Of a DNA stretch of 64,000 nt, positions 54,432 to 64,000 are shown piece by piece. Each line of letters opens with the position of its first letter. Position 1 is the stretch's first letter. This DNA comes from Microbacterium sp. CH12i (lineage in GTDB: Bacteria; Actinomycetota; Actinomycetes; Actinomycetales; Microbacteriaceae). The notes under the pieces were generated by a model, which had not been told where the DNA came from, searched no databases, and saw only the letters and a list, made by a program, of their open reading frames with translations. The stretch lies in contig NZ_JHET01000007.1 of assembly GCF_000685355.1 (NCBI RefSeq), positions 186,001-250,000 of the forward strand, in the 5' to 3' direction. Both the position numbers and the translations under genes were made by a program.

Positions 54432-56371
54432 ATGAGCCGGCGCATCGCGCGGGTGCAGCTCGACTCCCCGCTGCCGCAACTGGATCGCCTATTCGACTAC
54501 GCGGTCCCTGAAGAGCTCGGCGAGGTGCCGACTGGCGTACGCGTGCGCGTGCCATTGCGCACGGCCGGAAGACTCATCGACGCCTACGTCGTTGAGCTTG
54601 CAGAAGAGAACGACGCCCAACGAGCGCTTTCGGCGATTGACAGCGTAACCTCCACCGCCCAGGTGTTGCCGGATCGGCTGTATCGTCTTGCCCGTCGGAC
54701 GGCGGATCGGGCTGCAGGATCGGCATCCGACATCCTCCGACTCGTCATCCCAAAACGTCAGGTGCGCGTCGAAAAGGCATGGACAGCGGATGCCGCCACC
54801 CCCGTTCCGACCTCGGAAGCGGTGGAACGAGCAAATTCGGTGCTTGCCGAGTACGAGGGACTCACCGCGCTGCTGGATGAGAGCGAACGCGGGGCTGTCG
54901 AGGCGATCCCGGGCATCCGCGACGACGTGCTGCGCTGGACCGAGCTGTTGGCCGCATCGGCAACCAGGATGCTGGCGGAGGGTCGCTCAACGATCATCGT
55001 CGTCCCCGATCACCGAGATCTTGATCGCTTGCTCGCAACTTTGCAGACGATGCTGCCCGCCGAGGCAATCGTCCGGCAAGACTCGCGGCAGACGAACCCC
55101 GATCGCTATCGGGCTTTCTTGCGCTCCCTGGAGGATGCACCCTGCGTTGTGGTCGGCAACCGCTCGGCGGTCTACGCACCGGTGCAGGCGGGGCTGGTGG
55201 CTATCTGGGACGACGGTGATCCGCTACTCGGAGAGCCCCTCGCGCCGTATGTGAACGCCCGCGATGCCGCTCTTCTCCGCCAGGAGCAGGAGGGGTCAGC
55301 GCTGCTCCTGGTAGGGCACACTCGCACCACCGATGCCGAGCGCCTCGTGATGCACGGGTGGCTCAAAGACATCCACGCCACCCGACGCGTGCTGCCCAAG
55401 GTTGCGCTCAGCACTCCGCAGGAGATGGAACAGGCCACCCAGCGGGTGCACTCCAGTGCGTTCGCCGCCGCGCGTAAGGCCAGCGAAGAGGGGCCGGTGC
55501 TGGTTCAGGTATCACGCCCCGGCTTCTCGCCGACCCTCGTCTGCGCCGAATGCCGTGCGCCAGCGCGGTGCATTCCCTGCGGCGGCCCGCTCGCGCCCGG
55601 CATCGCGGTGCCGTCCCGATCTGCGGATGGTGCGGCCGCTCCGCACAAGCCTGGACGTGCCCGGCCTGCTCGTCCACGAAACTGCGTCTCGCGTCATCCG
55701 GAAGCGAGCGCACCGCTGACGAGCTCGGCCGCGCGTTCCCCGGCGTTCGGGTGATCATCGCTGATAGCGCGCATCCCGTCGAGCACGTGTCAGCGAAGCC
55801 TGCTCTCGTCGTTGCGACGCGTGGTGCAGAGCCTCTTGCCGAGGGCGGATATCGGGCCGTGGTGCTGTTGGACGGGCCACGGATGCTGCAGGCACCGGAC
55901 CTTCGCGTCGGCGAATCGTGTCTGCGGTGGTGGTCGAATGCGGCCGCCCTGGCAGCACCTGGAGCGCCCATCCATCTGGTCGGTGTCGACGGACCGGTCG
56001 GCCGAGCCTTCGCCACCTGGAGCCAGGCCAGCTATGCCCGCTCCGAACTGGAGTCCCGCGCGCCGCTGCACATGCCGCCAGCCACCCGGGTCGCGCTGGT
56101 CGAGGGTATTCCGGCATCCGTCGAGCGCGCGCTCTCGGCACTGCGTGAACTGCCGCTACCGAGTGACGCGGTCCTCGGCCCGGTTCCGATTGAACCTGAC
56201 GAAGGCCGAGTCCGTGCGCTGGTGCGGTTCGAATATGCAGCGGGCGCCACCGTTGCCACGACCCTTCGAGCGGTGGTTGTCGCCGAGGCTGTCAAACGGC
56301 GTCGCGGCCGCGCGCAGACCAATCGGAGCCCGCTCTCACTGCGGCTCGATATCCTCGATCCTGAGCTTTGA
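54432..56371 (+). CDS. priA: PriA-like primosomal protein, helicase-inactive type (one frameshift)
   Basis: About 646 residues. The N-terminal PriA domain (VQLDSPLPQLDRLFDYAVPEE) is clear. Where E. coli PriA has the Walker A loop this protein has AVEAIPGIRDDVLRW, with no GxGKT, as in other actinobacterial PriA-like proteins thought to lack helicase activity. Zinc-binding cysteines follow: CAECRAPARCIPC, then CGWCGRSAQAWTCPAC. The second pair lies across a frame break at the C run 55596-55598, repaired by one added C. ATG 54432. It precedes fmt by 24 bp. Confidence 0.9.
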
Positions 56372-56395
56372 CCTCAATCCATCCGGAGAACCTTT

Positions 56396-57311
56396 ATGCG
56401 CCTTGTCTTTGCCGGCACACCGGCAGCTGCAGTTCCTACTCTGCGAACCCTCGCGATCTCGCACGAAATTGTCGCGGTCGTCACCCGTCCCGACGCGCCG
56501 CTGGGGCGCAAGCGCGTGCTCACGCCCTCTGCTGTTGCGCAGGCCGCCGAGGATCTGGAATTGCCGATCATCAAGCGCCCGCTTGGACGAAGAAGCGACC
56601 GGCCGCATTGCGGCGCTTCGACCCGAACTGGGTGTCATCGTCGCCTACGGCGGACTGGTGCGCGAGCCGCTGCTGTCGACCCCGACCCACGGCTGGATCA
56701 ACCTGCACTTCTCGATGCTGCCGCAGTGGCGTGGCGCCGCCCCCGTGCAGCGCGCGCTGATCGCTGGGGATGCAGAGCTGGGTGCCACCGTCTTTCAGCT
56801 CGTACCCGCGCTGGATGCGGGCGACGTGTTCGCCGCGCGTACGGTCTCGGTGCCGGCAGATGCCACCGCTGATTTTGCTCTCGATGTTCTCGCGCACGAC
56901 GGCGCAGGCCTCACTGCCGAGGTCATTGCGGGCATTTCGGCAGGCACGGCTGTCGCCCACCCGCAGGTGGGGGAAGTGTCGGTCGCTCCGAAACTCAACA
57001 TCGACGACGGGTTGTTGGACTGGTCGCTTCCGGCAGAGCAAGTCTTCGCTCGGTTCCGCGGTGTGACGCCAGAGCCAGGCGCCCACACGACGGTGGGCGG
57101 GCTGAGCGTGAAGATCCGCGCGGCCGCTCTTGCAGAGACAGAAGAAGTGCTGCCGCCGGGCGAGATCTTCGCCACGAAGACCTCGCTGCTGATCGGCACA
57201 GCGACGACACCTCTTGCAGTCACGCGAGTGCAGCCCGCCGGAAAAGGCCCGATGAACGCCACCGACTGGTGGCGCGGCGTGCGCGACGAAAGGCTGCGGG
57301 CCGGCGCATGA
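56396..57311 (+). CDS. fmt: Methionyl-tRNA formyltransferase (one frameshift)
   Basis: About 305 residues. [19 protein letters not shown] begins at ATG 56396. The catalytic [17 protein letters not shown] and DAGDVF lie in the other frame, after a break near 56576 (after LELPIIK). Here either one extra base or two missing bases would repair the frame ([12 protein letters not shown]), so the original is ambiguous. The C-terminal OB-like domain ends [14 protein letters not shown]. It formylates initiator Met-tRNA. Its stop overlaps rsmB. Confidence 0.93.
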
Positions 57312-58809
57312 GCGAAAAGCAGCAGCGCCACTCTTCGACGCCTCGCACCTCAGCGCCAGACGCAGCCCGTCCTTCGCAACGTCGCCCCGCACGCACAGTC
57401 CAGCCCGCGCGCCGCGTGGCCTACGACGTGCTGCGGGCAGTGAGCGACTCTGATGCCTACGCGAACCTTCTGCTGCCCTCTGCAATTGCCACCGCGGGAT
57501 TGTCGCCCCAGGACGCCGGTCTCGCCACCGAACTGACCTACGGAACCCTCCGCCGTCGCGGCACATATGACGCGATCATCGCGTCTGCTGCAGGACGCCC
57601 GGTCGATGAGATCGACTCAGCCGTGCTCGACGCTCTTCGCTCGCCACGCATCAGCTGCTGGCGACCCGGGTAGCCTCGCATGCCGCCGTCAACGAATCTG
57701 TGAACCTCGTTGCGTCTGAGGTAGGGAGAGGGCCGTCGAGCTTCACCAATGCGGTGCTCCGCCGCATCTCGCGCGATACCCCGGGCGAGTGGCAGGAGCG
57801 CATTGAGGAAGAAGCTCGGTCCGACGATGAACGACTTGGCCTGCGCACTGCGCATCCGGTGTGGATCATTCGTGCGCTTCGACGTGCGCTCATGGCTGAG
57901 GGGCGCGTCGACGAGCTAGAAGCGCTCCTGGAGGCCGACAACGTCTCACCGGAGGTGACGCTGGTGGCGTTGCCGGGCCTAGCCGAGCGTGGCGCGCCGG
58001 AGCGCCCGTACGCCCCGACGGCGTTCGGATCTCCGGGGGGAGATCCGCGGCAGATCATCGCCGCGGCGGGCGGTACTGTGCGGGTACAGGACGAGGGCTC
58101 GCAATTGGTCGCCCTCGCCCTTGCCGCGGCTGCACCCATTGCAGCGGGGGAGCGGTGGCTCGACCTCTGCGCCGGTCCCGGGGGGAAGACAGCGCTGCTC
58201 GCCGCGATTGCGCGACAGCATGATGTGACGCTCGAGGCCAACGAGGTGATCCCCGCCCGTGCGGGGCTGGTGCGCAAAGCGCTCAAAGCCGTGCCGGGTG
58301 AGGTTATCGTGCACGAGCAGGATGGGCGCATCCTCACGAGTGCGAAAACCGCACAATTCGACCGCATTCTGGTCGATGCGCCGTGCACCGGCCTCGGCGC
58401 GCTACGCCGTCGCCCGGAGGCCCGGTGGCGAAAGACACCCGCAGACGTCGCCCAACTCGCTCCGCTCCAAGAGCAGCTGCTCGCCGGTGCTCTCGACGCT
58501 CTGAAGCCCGGCGGCATCGTGGCGTATGTGACCTGCTCGCCGCATCTCGCCGAGACCACTGGTGTGATCACCGAGGTGCTGCGCACCCGCACCGACGTCA
58601 CAGAGCTCGATGCCGGTGCCGTGCTCAACCGAGTGGCAGAGCATCCCCTCGACCTGGCATCAGATGGTTCGGGTCGGGTGCAGCTCTGGCCGCACCGCCA
58701 CGGTACCGACGCCATGTTCCTCGCGCTCCTGCAGCGCACAGAATCGCCAGAGCGCACAAAGTCGCCAGAACCCACAGAGTCGCCAAAACGCAAACCCAAG
58801 GGAGAATGA
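57308..58809 (+). CDS. rsmB: 16S rRNA (cytosine-C5) methyltransferase RsmB/Sun (one frameshift)
   Basis: About 500 residues. N-terminal NusB-like helical domain after a basic, Pro/Ala-rich extension (ARRVAYDVLRAVSDSD, LSPQDAGLATELTYGTLRRRG). The frame is lost near 57640; one restored C (cgc-ctc) gives ALRLATHQLLATRVASHAAV and continues. The methyltransferase domain has the SAM loop LDLCAGPGGKTALL, DAPCTGLGALRRRPEARW and the catalytic cysteine in YVTCSPHLAET. The C-terminus is a repeated Ser-Pro/Thr-rich tail. Overlaps rpe. Confidence 0.92.
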
Positions 58810-58814
58810 CCACA

Positions 58815-59494
58815 ATGACTCTTCCCCGCGCACCGCGCATCAACCCCAGCATCCTCGCAGCTGATTTCGTCAACATGCAGGCCGGTCTCGATCGCATCGC
58901 AACCGCTGACTTCGCTCACGTCGATGTCATGGACAACCATTTGTGCCGAACCTCACCTTCGGTCCGCAGATGGTCGAGCGCATTCAGGCGACGAGTCCGA
59001 TCCCTCTTGATGTGCACCTCATGATTGATGATCCCGACCGATGGGCTCCTGGCTACGCAGAGCTGGGCGCCGCGAGCGTCACCTTTCATCTCGAGGCAGC
59101 CGGCGACCCGATCGCGCTCGCACGGCGGCTGCGGTCCATCGGCGCACGCGCCGGAATCGCGCTCAAACCCGGAACTGCGGGCGAGAGCCTCTACGACCTT
59201 TTCGACGAGTTCGATCAAATCCTCGTGATGACGGTCGAGCCTGGCTTTGGCGGACAGGGATTCATGCCGGAAACTATGCCGAAGCTGCGTAACCTTGTGG
59301 ATCACGCGCGCAGCCGAGCGTCAAATGTCTGGTTCCAGGTCGACGGCGGCATCACCGATGACACCATCGCCCAGGCGGCAGAGGCAGGAGCCGACACCTT
59401 CGTCGCCGGATCCGCCGTCTACGGCGCCCAGAACATTGAAGCGGCGATCACCGGGCTTCGAGAGCGCGCGCGAGCCGCTAGCCTTGAAGCGTGA
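58815..59494 (+). CDS. rpe: Ribulose-phosphate 3-epimerase (one frameshift)
   Basis: About 226 residues, TIM barrel. [17 protein letters not shown] and [11 protein letters not shown] carry the metal site. The frame breaks after 58942; one restored C (ttc-gtg) gives [13 protein letters not shown] and the rest: [32 protein letters not shown]. Interconverts Ru5P and Xu5P in the pentose phosphate pathway. ATG 58806 overlaps rsmB, but ATG 58815 is better spaced from ggagaa. The stop overlaps hisE. Confidence 0.93.
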
Positions 59495-59754
59495 AGACTT
59501 TCGACGAGCTGTTCGCTGAGCTCAGTGTCAAGGCCGAGACCCGCCCCGCCGGGTCCGGAACCGTCGCCGAGCTCGACGGCGGTGTGCACACAATCGGCAA
59601 GAAGATTGTTGAAGAGGCTGCCGAGGTCTGGATGGCTTCGGAGTACGAATCGGATGCCGCGGCCGCCGAGGAGATCTCGCAACTGCTGTACCACGTGCAG
59701 GTGATGATGATCGCGAAGGGGCTCAGCCTCGAGGACGTCTACCGACATCTCTGA
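59491..59754 (+). CDS. hisE: Phosphoribosyl-ATP pyrophosphatase
   Basis: 87 residues, MazG-like helical fold. [21 protein letters not shown] opens it, and [18 protein letters not shown] carries the metal-binding glutamates. Second step of histidine synthesis. Starts at GTG 59491 overlapping rpe; hisG follows 37 bp later. hisE and hisI are separate genes here, as in other actinobacteria. Confidence 0.93.
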   Translation: MKTFDELFAELSVKAETRPAGSGTVAELDGGVHTIGKKIVEEAAEVWMASEYESDAAAAEEISQLLYHVQVMMIAKGLSLEDVYRHL

Positions 59755-59791
59755 TGCGCTCCGCCCCTTTCCTCTGACTTGAAAGAATCTC

Positions 59792-60631
59792 ATGCTGCGC
59801 ATTGCTGTTCCCAACAAGGGCTCGCTCGCCGAGACCGCCGCCGAAATGCTCGCGGAGGCCGGTTACATCGGCCGCCGCGACTCGAAGACCCTGCACGTCA
59901 TTGACACGCAGAACGATGTCGAGTTCTTCTTCCTGCGTCCGCGCGACATTGCCACCTACGTGGCATCCGGTGCTCTGGACGTCGGAATCACCGGGCGCGA
60001 CCTGCTGCGCGATGTTCCACAGCAAGCACGTGAAGTGCAGGCGCTCGGATTCGCGCACTCGACGTTCCGCTTCGCAGCACCTGCGGGCAAATACTCCTCG
60101 ATTGAAGATCTCGCGGGCGCGCGCGTCGCTTCCGCATACCCGGGATTGGTCGATGTGTTCCTGCGCGAGCACGGGGTCGAAGCAACTCTCGTGCCGCTCG
60201 ACGGCGCCGTGGAATCAGCGGTTCAGCTCGGAGTGGCAGATGCCATCGCGGATGTCGTAGAGACCGGCACCACGCTGCGTCAGGCGGGACTCGAAATCTT
60301 CGGTCCGGTCATCATCGAATCTGAGGCTGTACTCATCAGTCGACCTGGCGACGCCGAAGGAACCGACAAACTGCTCCGCCGTCTTCGCGGGGTGATCGTT
60401 GCACGCCGTTACGCGCTGCTCGACTACGACCTTCCGGTTGAGTTTGTGGAAAAGGCCGTGGCGATCGCACCGGGTCGCGAATCGCCGACGATTTCACCGC
60501 TACAGGATCAGAACTGGGTTGCTGTCCGCATCATGACCCCGCGCAAGGGCATCAACAAGGTGATGGACGATCTCTATGAGCTTGGCGCCCGCGCCCTGAT
60601 CGTCACCGCAATCGACGCCGCGAGGCTCTGA
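59792..60631 (+). CDS. hisG: ATP phosphoribosyltransferase (long form)
   Basis: 279 residues, the long, self-sufficient type with a C-terminal ACT-like regulatory domain that binds histidine ([21 protein letters not shown]). The catalytic part has [20 protein letters not shown] and [20 protein letters not shown], the PRPP-binding region. First step of histidine synthesis. It shares one base with hisF. Confidence 0.94.
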   Translation: MLRIAVPNKGSLAETAAEMLAEAGYIGRRDSKTLHVIDTQNDVEFFFLRPRDIATYVASGALDVGITGRDLLRDVPQQAREVQALGFAHSTFRFAAPAGKYSSIEDLAGARVASAYPGLVDVFLREHGVEATLVPLDGAVESAVQLGVADAIADVVETGTTLRQAGLEIFGPVIIESEAVLISRPGDAEGTDKLLRRLRGVIVARRYALLDYDLPVEFVEKAVAIAPGRESPTISPLQDQNWVAVRIMTPRKGINKVMDDLYELGARALIVTAIDAARL

Positions 60632-61392
60632 TGACGCTCACGAGTCGTGTCATTCCGTGTCTCGACGTCGCCGCAGGGCGCGTCGTGAAGGGAGTGAATT
60701 TCGAGAATCTGCGTGACATGGGCGATCCCGTCGAACTCGCCGCGTACTACGCGGCCCAGGGCGCTGACGAGATCACCTTCCTCGATGTGACCGCAACCGT
60801 TGATGAGCGCGCCACCACCTACGACGTCGTGCAGCGGACGGCGGAAAACGTCTTCGTTCCGCTCACAGTCGGCGGGGGAATACGCAGCGTCGAGGACGTG
60901 GCGCGGTTGCAGGGCGTTGGCGCCGACAAGGTCGGTGTGAACTCCGCGGCGATCGCCCGCCCAGAACTGATCGGCGAGATCGCCGACCGGTTCGGGTCTC
61001 AGGTGCTCGTGCTCTCGCTCGACATCAAGCGGGCACCGACGACGCATTCCGGATTCATCGTGACGACCCACGGCGGCCGTACAGCGACCACGCTGGACGC
61101 CTTGGACTGGGCCCGCGAAGCGATCGAACGTGGTGCAGGGGAGTTGCTCGTCAACTCCATCGACGCAGACGGCACCCGCGACGGCTTCGACCTCGAACTC
61201 GTCCGGCTCATGCGCGAAGTCTCCTCTGTGCCGGTCATCGCCTCTGGCGGCGCCGGCGCCGTCACCGACTTCGCCCCGGCGATCAAAGCGGGTGCGGATG
61301 CTGTGCTCGCCGCCAGCGTTTTCCACTCGGGAGCGCTCACCGTAGGCGATGTCAAGGATGCGATGCGCGCAGAAGGGATCCTCGTTCGATGA
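60631..61392 (+). CDS. hisF: Imidazole glycerol phosphate synthase cyclase subunit HisF
   Basis: 253-residue TIM barrel. [19 protein letters not shown] has the first catalytic Asp; [22 protein letters not shown] ([12 protein letters not shown]) has the second. [10 protein letters not shown] and ASGGAGAV bind phosphate. Works with HisH, which is not in this window. Its stop overlaps hisI. Confidence 0.95.
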   Translation: MTLTSRVIPCLDVAAGRVVKGVNFENLRDMGDPVELAAYYAAQGADEITFLDVTATVDERATTYDVVQRTAENVFVPLTVGGGIRSVEDVARLQGVGADKVGVNSAAIARPELIGEIADRFGSQVLVLSLDIKRAPTTHSGFIVTTHGGRTATTLDALDWAREAIERGAGELLVNSIDADGTRDGFDLELVRLMREVSSVPVIASGGAGAVTDFAPAIKAGADAVLAASVFHSGALTVGDVKDAMRAEGILVR

Positions 61393-61769
61393 CCGATCTC
61401 GACGCTCGTATCGCACAGGTCGTCTGGAACGCCGACGGACTCGCTCCTGCCATCGTGCAGCAGTGGGATACCCGCGAGGTCTTGATGCTCGCGTGGTTGG
61501 ATGCCGAGGCACTGCGCCGAACCTTGACGACCGGACGAGTCACCTACTGGTCGCGCTCACGTCAGGAGTATTGGCGTAAGGGGGACACTTCCGGAAATAT
61601 CCAGCGCATCCACGAGGCGCGATTGGACTGCGACGGAGATGCCATCCTGCTGCTTGTCGATCAGACCGGACCCGCCTGCCACACCGGAACCCGCACATGC
61701 TTCGACGCCGCCGACCTCGAAGCCGTCGATGGCATTGGCTCGAGTCACGCGGAAGACGGTACCGAGTGA
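61389..61769 (+). CDS. hisI: Phosphoribosyl-AMP cyclohydrolase
   Basis: 126 residues, zinc enzyme. [19 protein letters not shown] and [15 protein letters not shown] provide the conserved cysteines. Third step of histidine synthesis. Last his gene here; the trp membrane protein overlaps its stop. In M. tuberculosis and many Micrococcales trpE lies between this region and the membrane protein, but here nothing does. Confidence 0.94.
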   Translation: MTDLDARIAQVVWNADGLAPAIVQQWDTREVLMLAWLDAEALRRTLTTGRVTYWSRSRQEYWRKGDTSGNIQRIHEARLDCDGDAILLLVDQTGPACHTGTRTCFDAADLEAVDGIGSSHAEDGTE

Positions 61770-62355
61770 GTGTGATGAGTCGCGGTCGCAGTATGTCCGT
61801 CCTCGGACTCCTGCTCGCCGGTGGTATCGGGATCATTTCCTCGACACAAACCTGGCTGACCGTAGCTCGAGCAGACGGCGGCGAACCGATCCTCGTTCCC
61901 GGCGCCGACGCACTCCCTCTGCTCGCCCCCCTGAGCCTCGCGATGCTTGCGCTAGGAGCGGCCCTGGCGCTGGTTGGTCCGGTGCTGCGGTACGTCTTCA
62001 GCACCCTAGCGCTCCTCGGTGGCGGCCTCCTCACCTGGTGGACAGCCAGATCCTTGTCACGGTACCGGTGTCTGCGGTTGCACCCGTCGTCACCGAGACC
62101 ACCGGTCTTGCCGGGAGCACTGCCGTCAACGATGTGATCGGCACGATTACGCCCACGTTCTGGCCGGTGCTCGCTCTCATCGGGTGGGTTCTGCTGCTCA
62201 TCGCCGCGGTCTTCGCTCTCGTCTCGGCGAACCGCTGGAAGACCGGCGGCAAACGCTACCGCACCGAGAACGCGGCACACGTGAGCGCTGACGGACCGGT
62301 AGACGCCATCGATTCTTGGGATGACCTGTCGCGCGGCACTGATCCCACGCAGTGA
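61766..62355 (+). CDS. Trp biosynthesis-associated membrane protein (Rv1610-like; one frameshift)
   Basis: About 196 residues with helices at [45 protein letters not shown] and [16 protein letters not shown] helix pair brackets an outer Thr/Val-rich loop. The frame breaks at the C pair 62046-62047; one restored C (gcc-cag) joins [12 protein letters not shown]. Members of this family sit beside trpC in most actinobacteria (Rv1610). No biochemical role is known. GTG 61766 overlaps hisI; ATG 61775 is an alternative start. Confidence 0.82.
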
Positions 62356-62402
62356 CCCGGATAGACTGAATGCAACACCCCCAGACCGCCCCGGAGGAGA
62401 AC

Positions 62403-62633
62403 ATGACCAACTCGATCGCAGACCCTGGCCACGGACACTCGCCGGCGGCGTGGACCGCTGTGGTGGTCATGCTCGTCGGCGTCGCTGCCGCAACGCTCGC
62501 TTTCTGCCTGGGAGAGCCCACTTTCGTGTGGATCTCTGTCGGCATCATCGTCGTCGGCGCGCTTCTCGGCCCGATCCTGGCCAAGGCCGGGTGGGGTGTG
62601 AACGGCCCCAAGTACTCGCCGAAGGGCCACTAA
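62403..62633 (+). CDS. Small two-helix membrane protein (HGHSPAAW family)
   Basis: 76 residues. [14 protein letters not shown] is a conserved opening for small proteins found between the trp membrane protein and trpC in Micrococcales (I believe DUF6704). Two helices ([17 protein letters not shown] and [17 protein letters not shown]) are joined by GEPTF. ggaggag precedes ATG 62403. The stop overlaps trpC (TAATG). Function unknown. Confidence 0.75.
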   Translation: MTNSIADPGHGHSPAAWTAVVVMLVGVAAATLAFCLGEPTFVWISVGIIVVGALLGPILAKAGWGVNGPKYSPKGH

Positions 62634-63407
62634 TGGTGCTCGCCGACCTCACGGCCGGCGCAGTCGAGGACGCCGAGCGTCGCGCGGAAACACGTCCGCT
62701 CGCAGACGTAGAAAAGGCAGCTCTCGCTCGACCCGCCGCTAAGGATGCTCGTGTCGCGCTGGCTCCCGCCGCGCAGGTAAAGATCATCGCCGAGGTAAAG
62801 CGTGCGAGCCCTTCGCGTGGCGCCCTCGCCGAAATCCCTGACCCCGCACACCAGGCATCGCTCTATGAGACCGGGGGAGCCTCCGCGATCAGCGTGCTCA
62901 CCGAAGGTCGTCGTTTCGGCGGCAGCTCGCCGATCTTGAGGCGGTCACCGCTCGCGTCTCACTGCCCGTGCTGCGCAAGGATTTCATAGCCACCCCGTAC
63001 CAGGTGCTCGAGGCGCGTGCCGCTGGCGCCGACCTTGCCCTTTTGATCGTCGCGGGCATCGAGCCCAAGGTACTGAAAGAGCTGTTCGCCCTCATCACCG
63101 AACTCGGCATGACGCCGCTCGTCGAGACTCACTCGGCCGACGAGCTTGAAGCCGCGATCGACCTCGGCGCTCCGCTGATCGGCGTGAACGCTCGAGACTT
63201 GAAGACACTGGAACTCGATCGTGACCTTTTCGGCCGATTGGTCGATCGGATCCCCTCGGATGCGGTGAAGATCGCAGAGTCTGCCGTGATGGTCCCCGCG
63301 GATGTCGCACACTATCGTTCCGCGGGCGCGATGTTGTACTGATCGGCGAGGCGCTGGTTACCGGCGACCCTGTCGCCACTTTGAAAAGCTTCCTGGAGAT
63401 GCAATGA
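62633..63407 (+). CDS. trpC: Indole-3-glycerol phosphate synthase (two frameshifts)
   Basis: About 258 residues, TIM barrel. [15 protein letters not shown] carries the catalytic glutamate and lysine. The frame breaks near 62935; one restored C (agc-ctc) joins [20 protein letters not shown] to [14 protein letters not shown] and ends [16 protein letters not shown] ([15 protein letters not shown]). A second break near 63329 (gcc-gat, one C) restores [20 protein letters not shown] to the stop at 63405-63407. ATG 62633 overlaps the small membrane gene; the end overlaps trpB. Confidence 0.94.
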
Positions 63408-64000
63408 GTCTGCGCGCGCAGCCCGGGCCGTTCTTCGGCGAATTCGGCGGCCTGTTTATGCCCGAGTCGCTGATGGCGGCAATTGATGAGCTCACTGTTG
63501 CCTATCAGCAGGCCATCGTCGATCCGGAATTCCGTGCTGAACTCGCGCACTTGCTCAGCTCGTACGCCGGACGCCCATCGGCCCTCACCGAGGTGAAGCG
63601 CTTCGCAGAGCACGCCGGAGGTGCACGGGTCTTCCTCAAGCGTGAAGACCTCAACCACACCGGTAGCCACAAGATCAACAATGTTCTCGGGCAGGCGCTT
63701 CTCACGAAGCGACTCGGCAAGACCCGCGTGATCGCCGAAACCGGTGCCGGTCAGCATGGCGTCGCCACTGCGACCGCCGCCGCGCTGTTCGGCTTGGACT
63801 GCACGATCTACATGGGTGAGGTTGACACCGAACGCCAGGCGTTGAATGTCGCCCGGATGCGTCTGCTCGGCGCTGAGGTCGTCCCGGTCACCACGGGTTC
63901 ACGAACCCTCAAGGATGCGATCAACGACGCGTACCGCGACTGGGTCGCCACCGTCGAGTCGACAAACTACATCTTCGGCACCGCAGCGGGGCCGCATCCG
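63404..64000 (+). CDS. trpB: Tryptophan synthase beta subunit, cut by window end
   Basis: 199 residues from ATG 63404 to the last base, no stop and no break in frame. [17 protein letters not shown] is the standard start, [16 protein letters not shown] carries the PLP lysine, and [29 protein letters not shown] and [11 protein letters not shown] follow. It overlaps the trpC stop (ATGA). trpA presumably follows outside the window. Confidence 0.95.
   Translation, partial: MSLRAQPGPFFGEFGGLFMPESLMAAIDELTVAYQQAIVDPEFRAELAHLLSSYAGRPSALTEVKRFAEHAGGARVFLKREDLNHTGSHKINNVLGQALLTKRLGKTRVIAETGAGQHGVATATAAALFGLDCTIYMGEVDTERQALNVARMRLLGAEVVPVTTGSRTLKDAINDAYRDWVATVESTNYIFGTAAGPHP

Noticed and set aside
57308..58809. 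Repeats near the end of rsmB (about 58740-58800) as a tandem-repeat element
   Set aside because: They are short imperfect cagag/cgccag units coding a Ser-Pro-Thr tail, too short and degenerate to call a separate element.

Overview
The window is high-GC DNA from an actinobacterium, most likely Microbacteriaceae (Microbacterium or a close relative). Gene order and family types support this: thrS with an Rv2613c-type HIT protein, a stand-alone ruvCAB-yajC-secDF-relA block, a helicase-dead PriA-like protein, an mIHF-type domain fused to guanylate kinase, an Rv1382-type membrane protein inside the pyr operon, an Rv1610-type membrane protein beside trpC, and a metallo-beta-lactamase/Rieske protein of the muramic-acid hydroxylase (NamH) kind. 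N-glycolyl murein is characteristic of Microbacterium. No rRNA, tRNA, prophage, insertion sequence or CRISPR array is visible; this is core chromosome.

Layout. 0-0.9 kb: the start of a leftward membrane protein and a decayed FUSC-type transporter. 0.9-3.4 kb: thrS and an Ap4A-phosphorylase-like HIT gene. 3.4-7.2 kb: vitamin B6 module (pdxY, a MocR/PdxR regulator, divergent pdxST). 7.2-15.9 kb: yebC, ruvCAB, yajC-secD-secF, relA. 15.9-17.8 kb: two leftward genes (AbiEi-like, DUF349). 18.0-25.0 kb: assimilatory nitrite module (nirB, nirD, three siroheme genes, convergent nitrite channel). 25.2-27.8 kb: a small membrane protein, rarA, rpsD. 27.9-32.7 kb: a small membrane protein, alaS, ruvX, mltG. 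32.7-38.4 kb: shikimate operon (aroE, aroC, aroK, aroB, a GNAT gene, aroQ), then efp and nusB. 38.4-43.3 kb: SWIM/SNF2 helicase and NamH-like enzyme. 43.4-52.9 kb: pyrimidine operon (pyrR, pyrB, pyrC, membrane protein, carA, carB, pyrF) running into mIHF-gmk. 52.9-59.5 kb: rpoZ, metK, priA, fmt, rsmB, rpe. 59.5-64 kb: hisE, hisG, hisF, hisI and part of a trp cluster (membrane protein, small protein, trpC, trpB cut by the window end).

The most striking feature of the raw sequence is about 22 single-base reading-frame breaks, roughly one per 3 kb. They fall in genes the cell cannot do without (thrS, secF, alaS, carB, metK, fmt and others). Nearly every one is repaired by restoring one base to a short C or G run or removing one from an A run. 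I read them as uncorrected long-read sequencing errors, not pseudogenes, and report each gene as one feature spanning its break.

Biologically, the best leads are the mIHF-guanylate kinase fusion, the NamH-like enzyme, a PyrR-binding RNA hairpin overlapping the pyrR ribosome binding site, a probable MocR operator before pdxS, a possible GlnR-type operator before nirB, and the absence of trpE from its usual place before the trp membrane protein.
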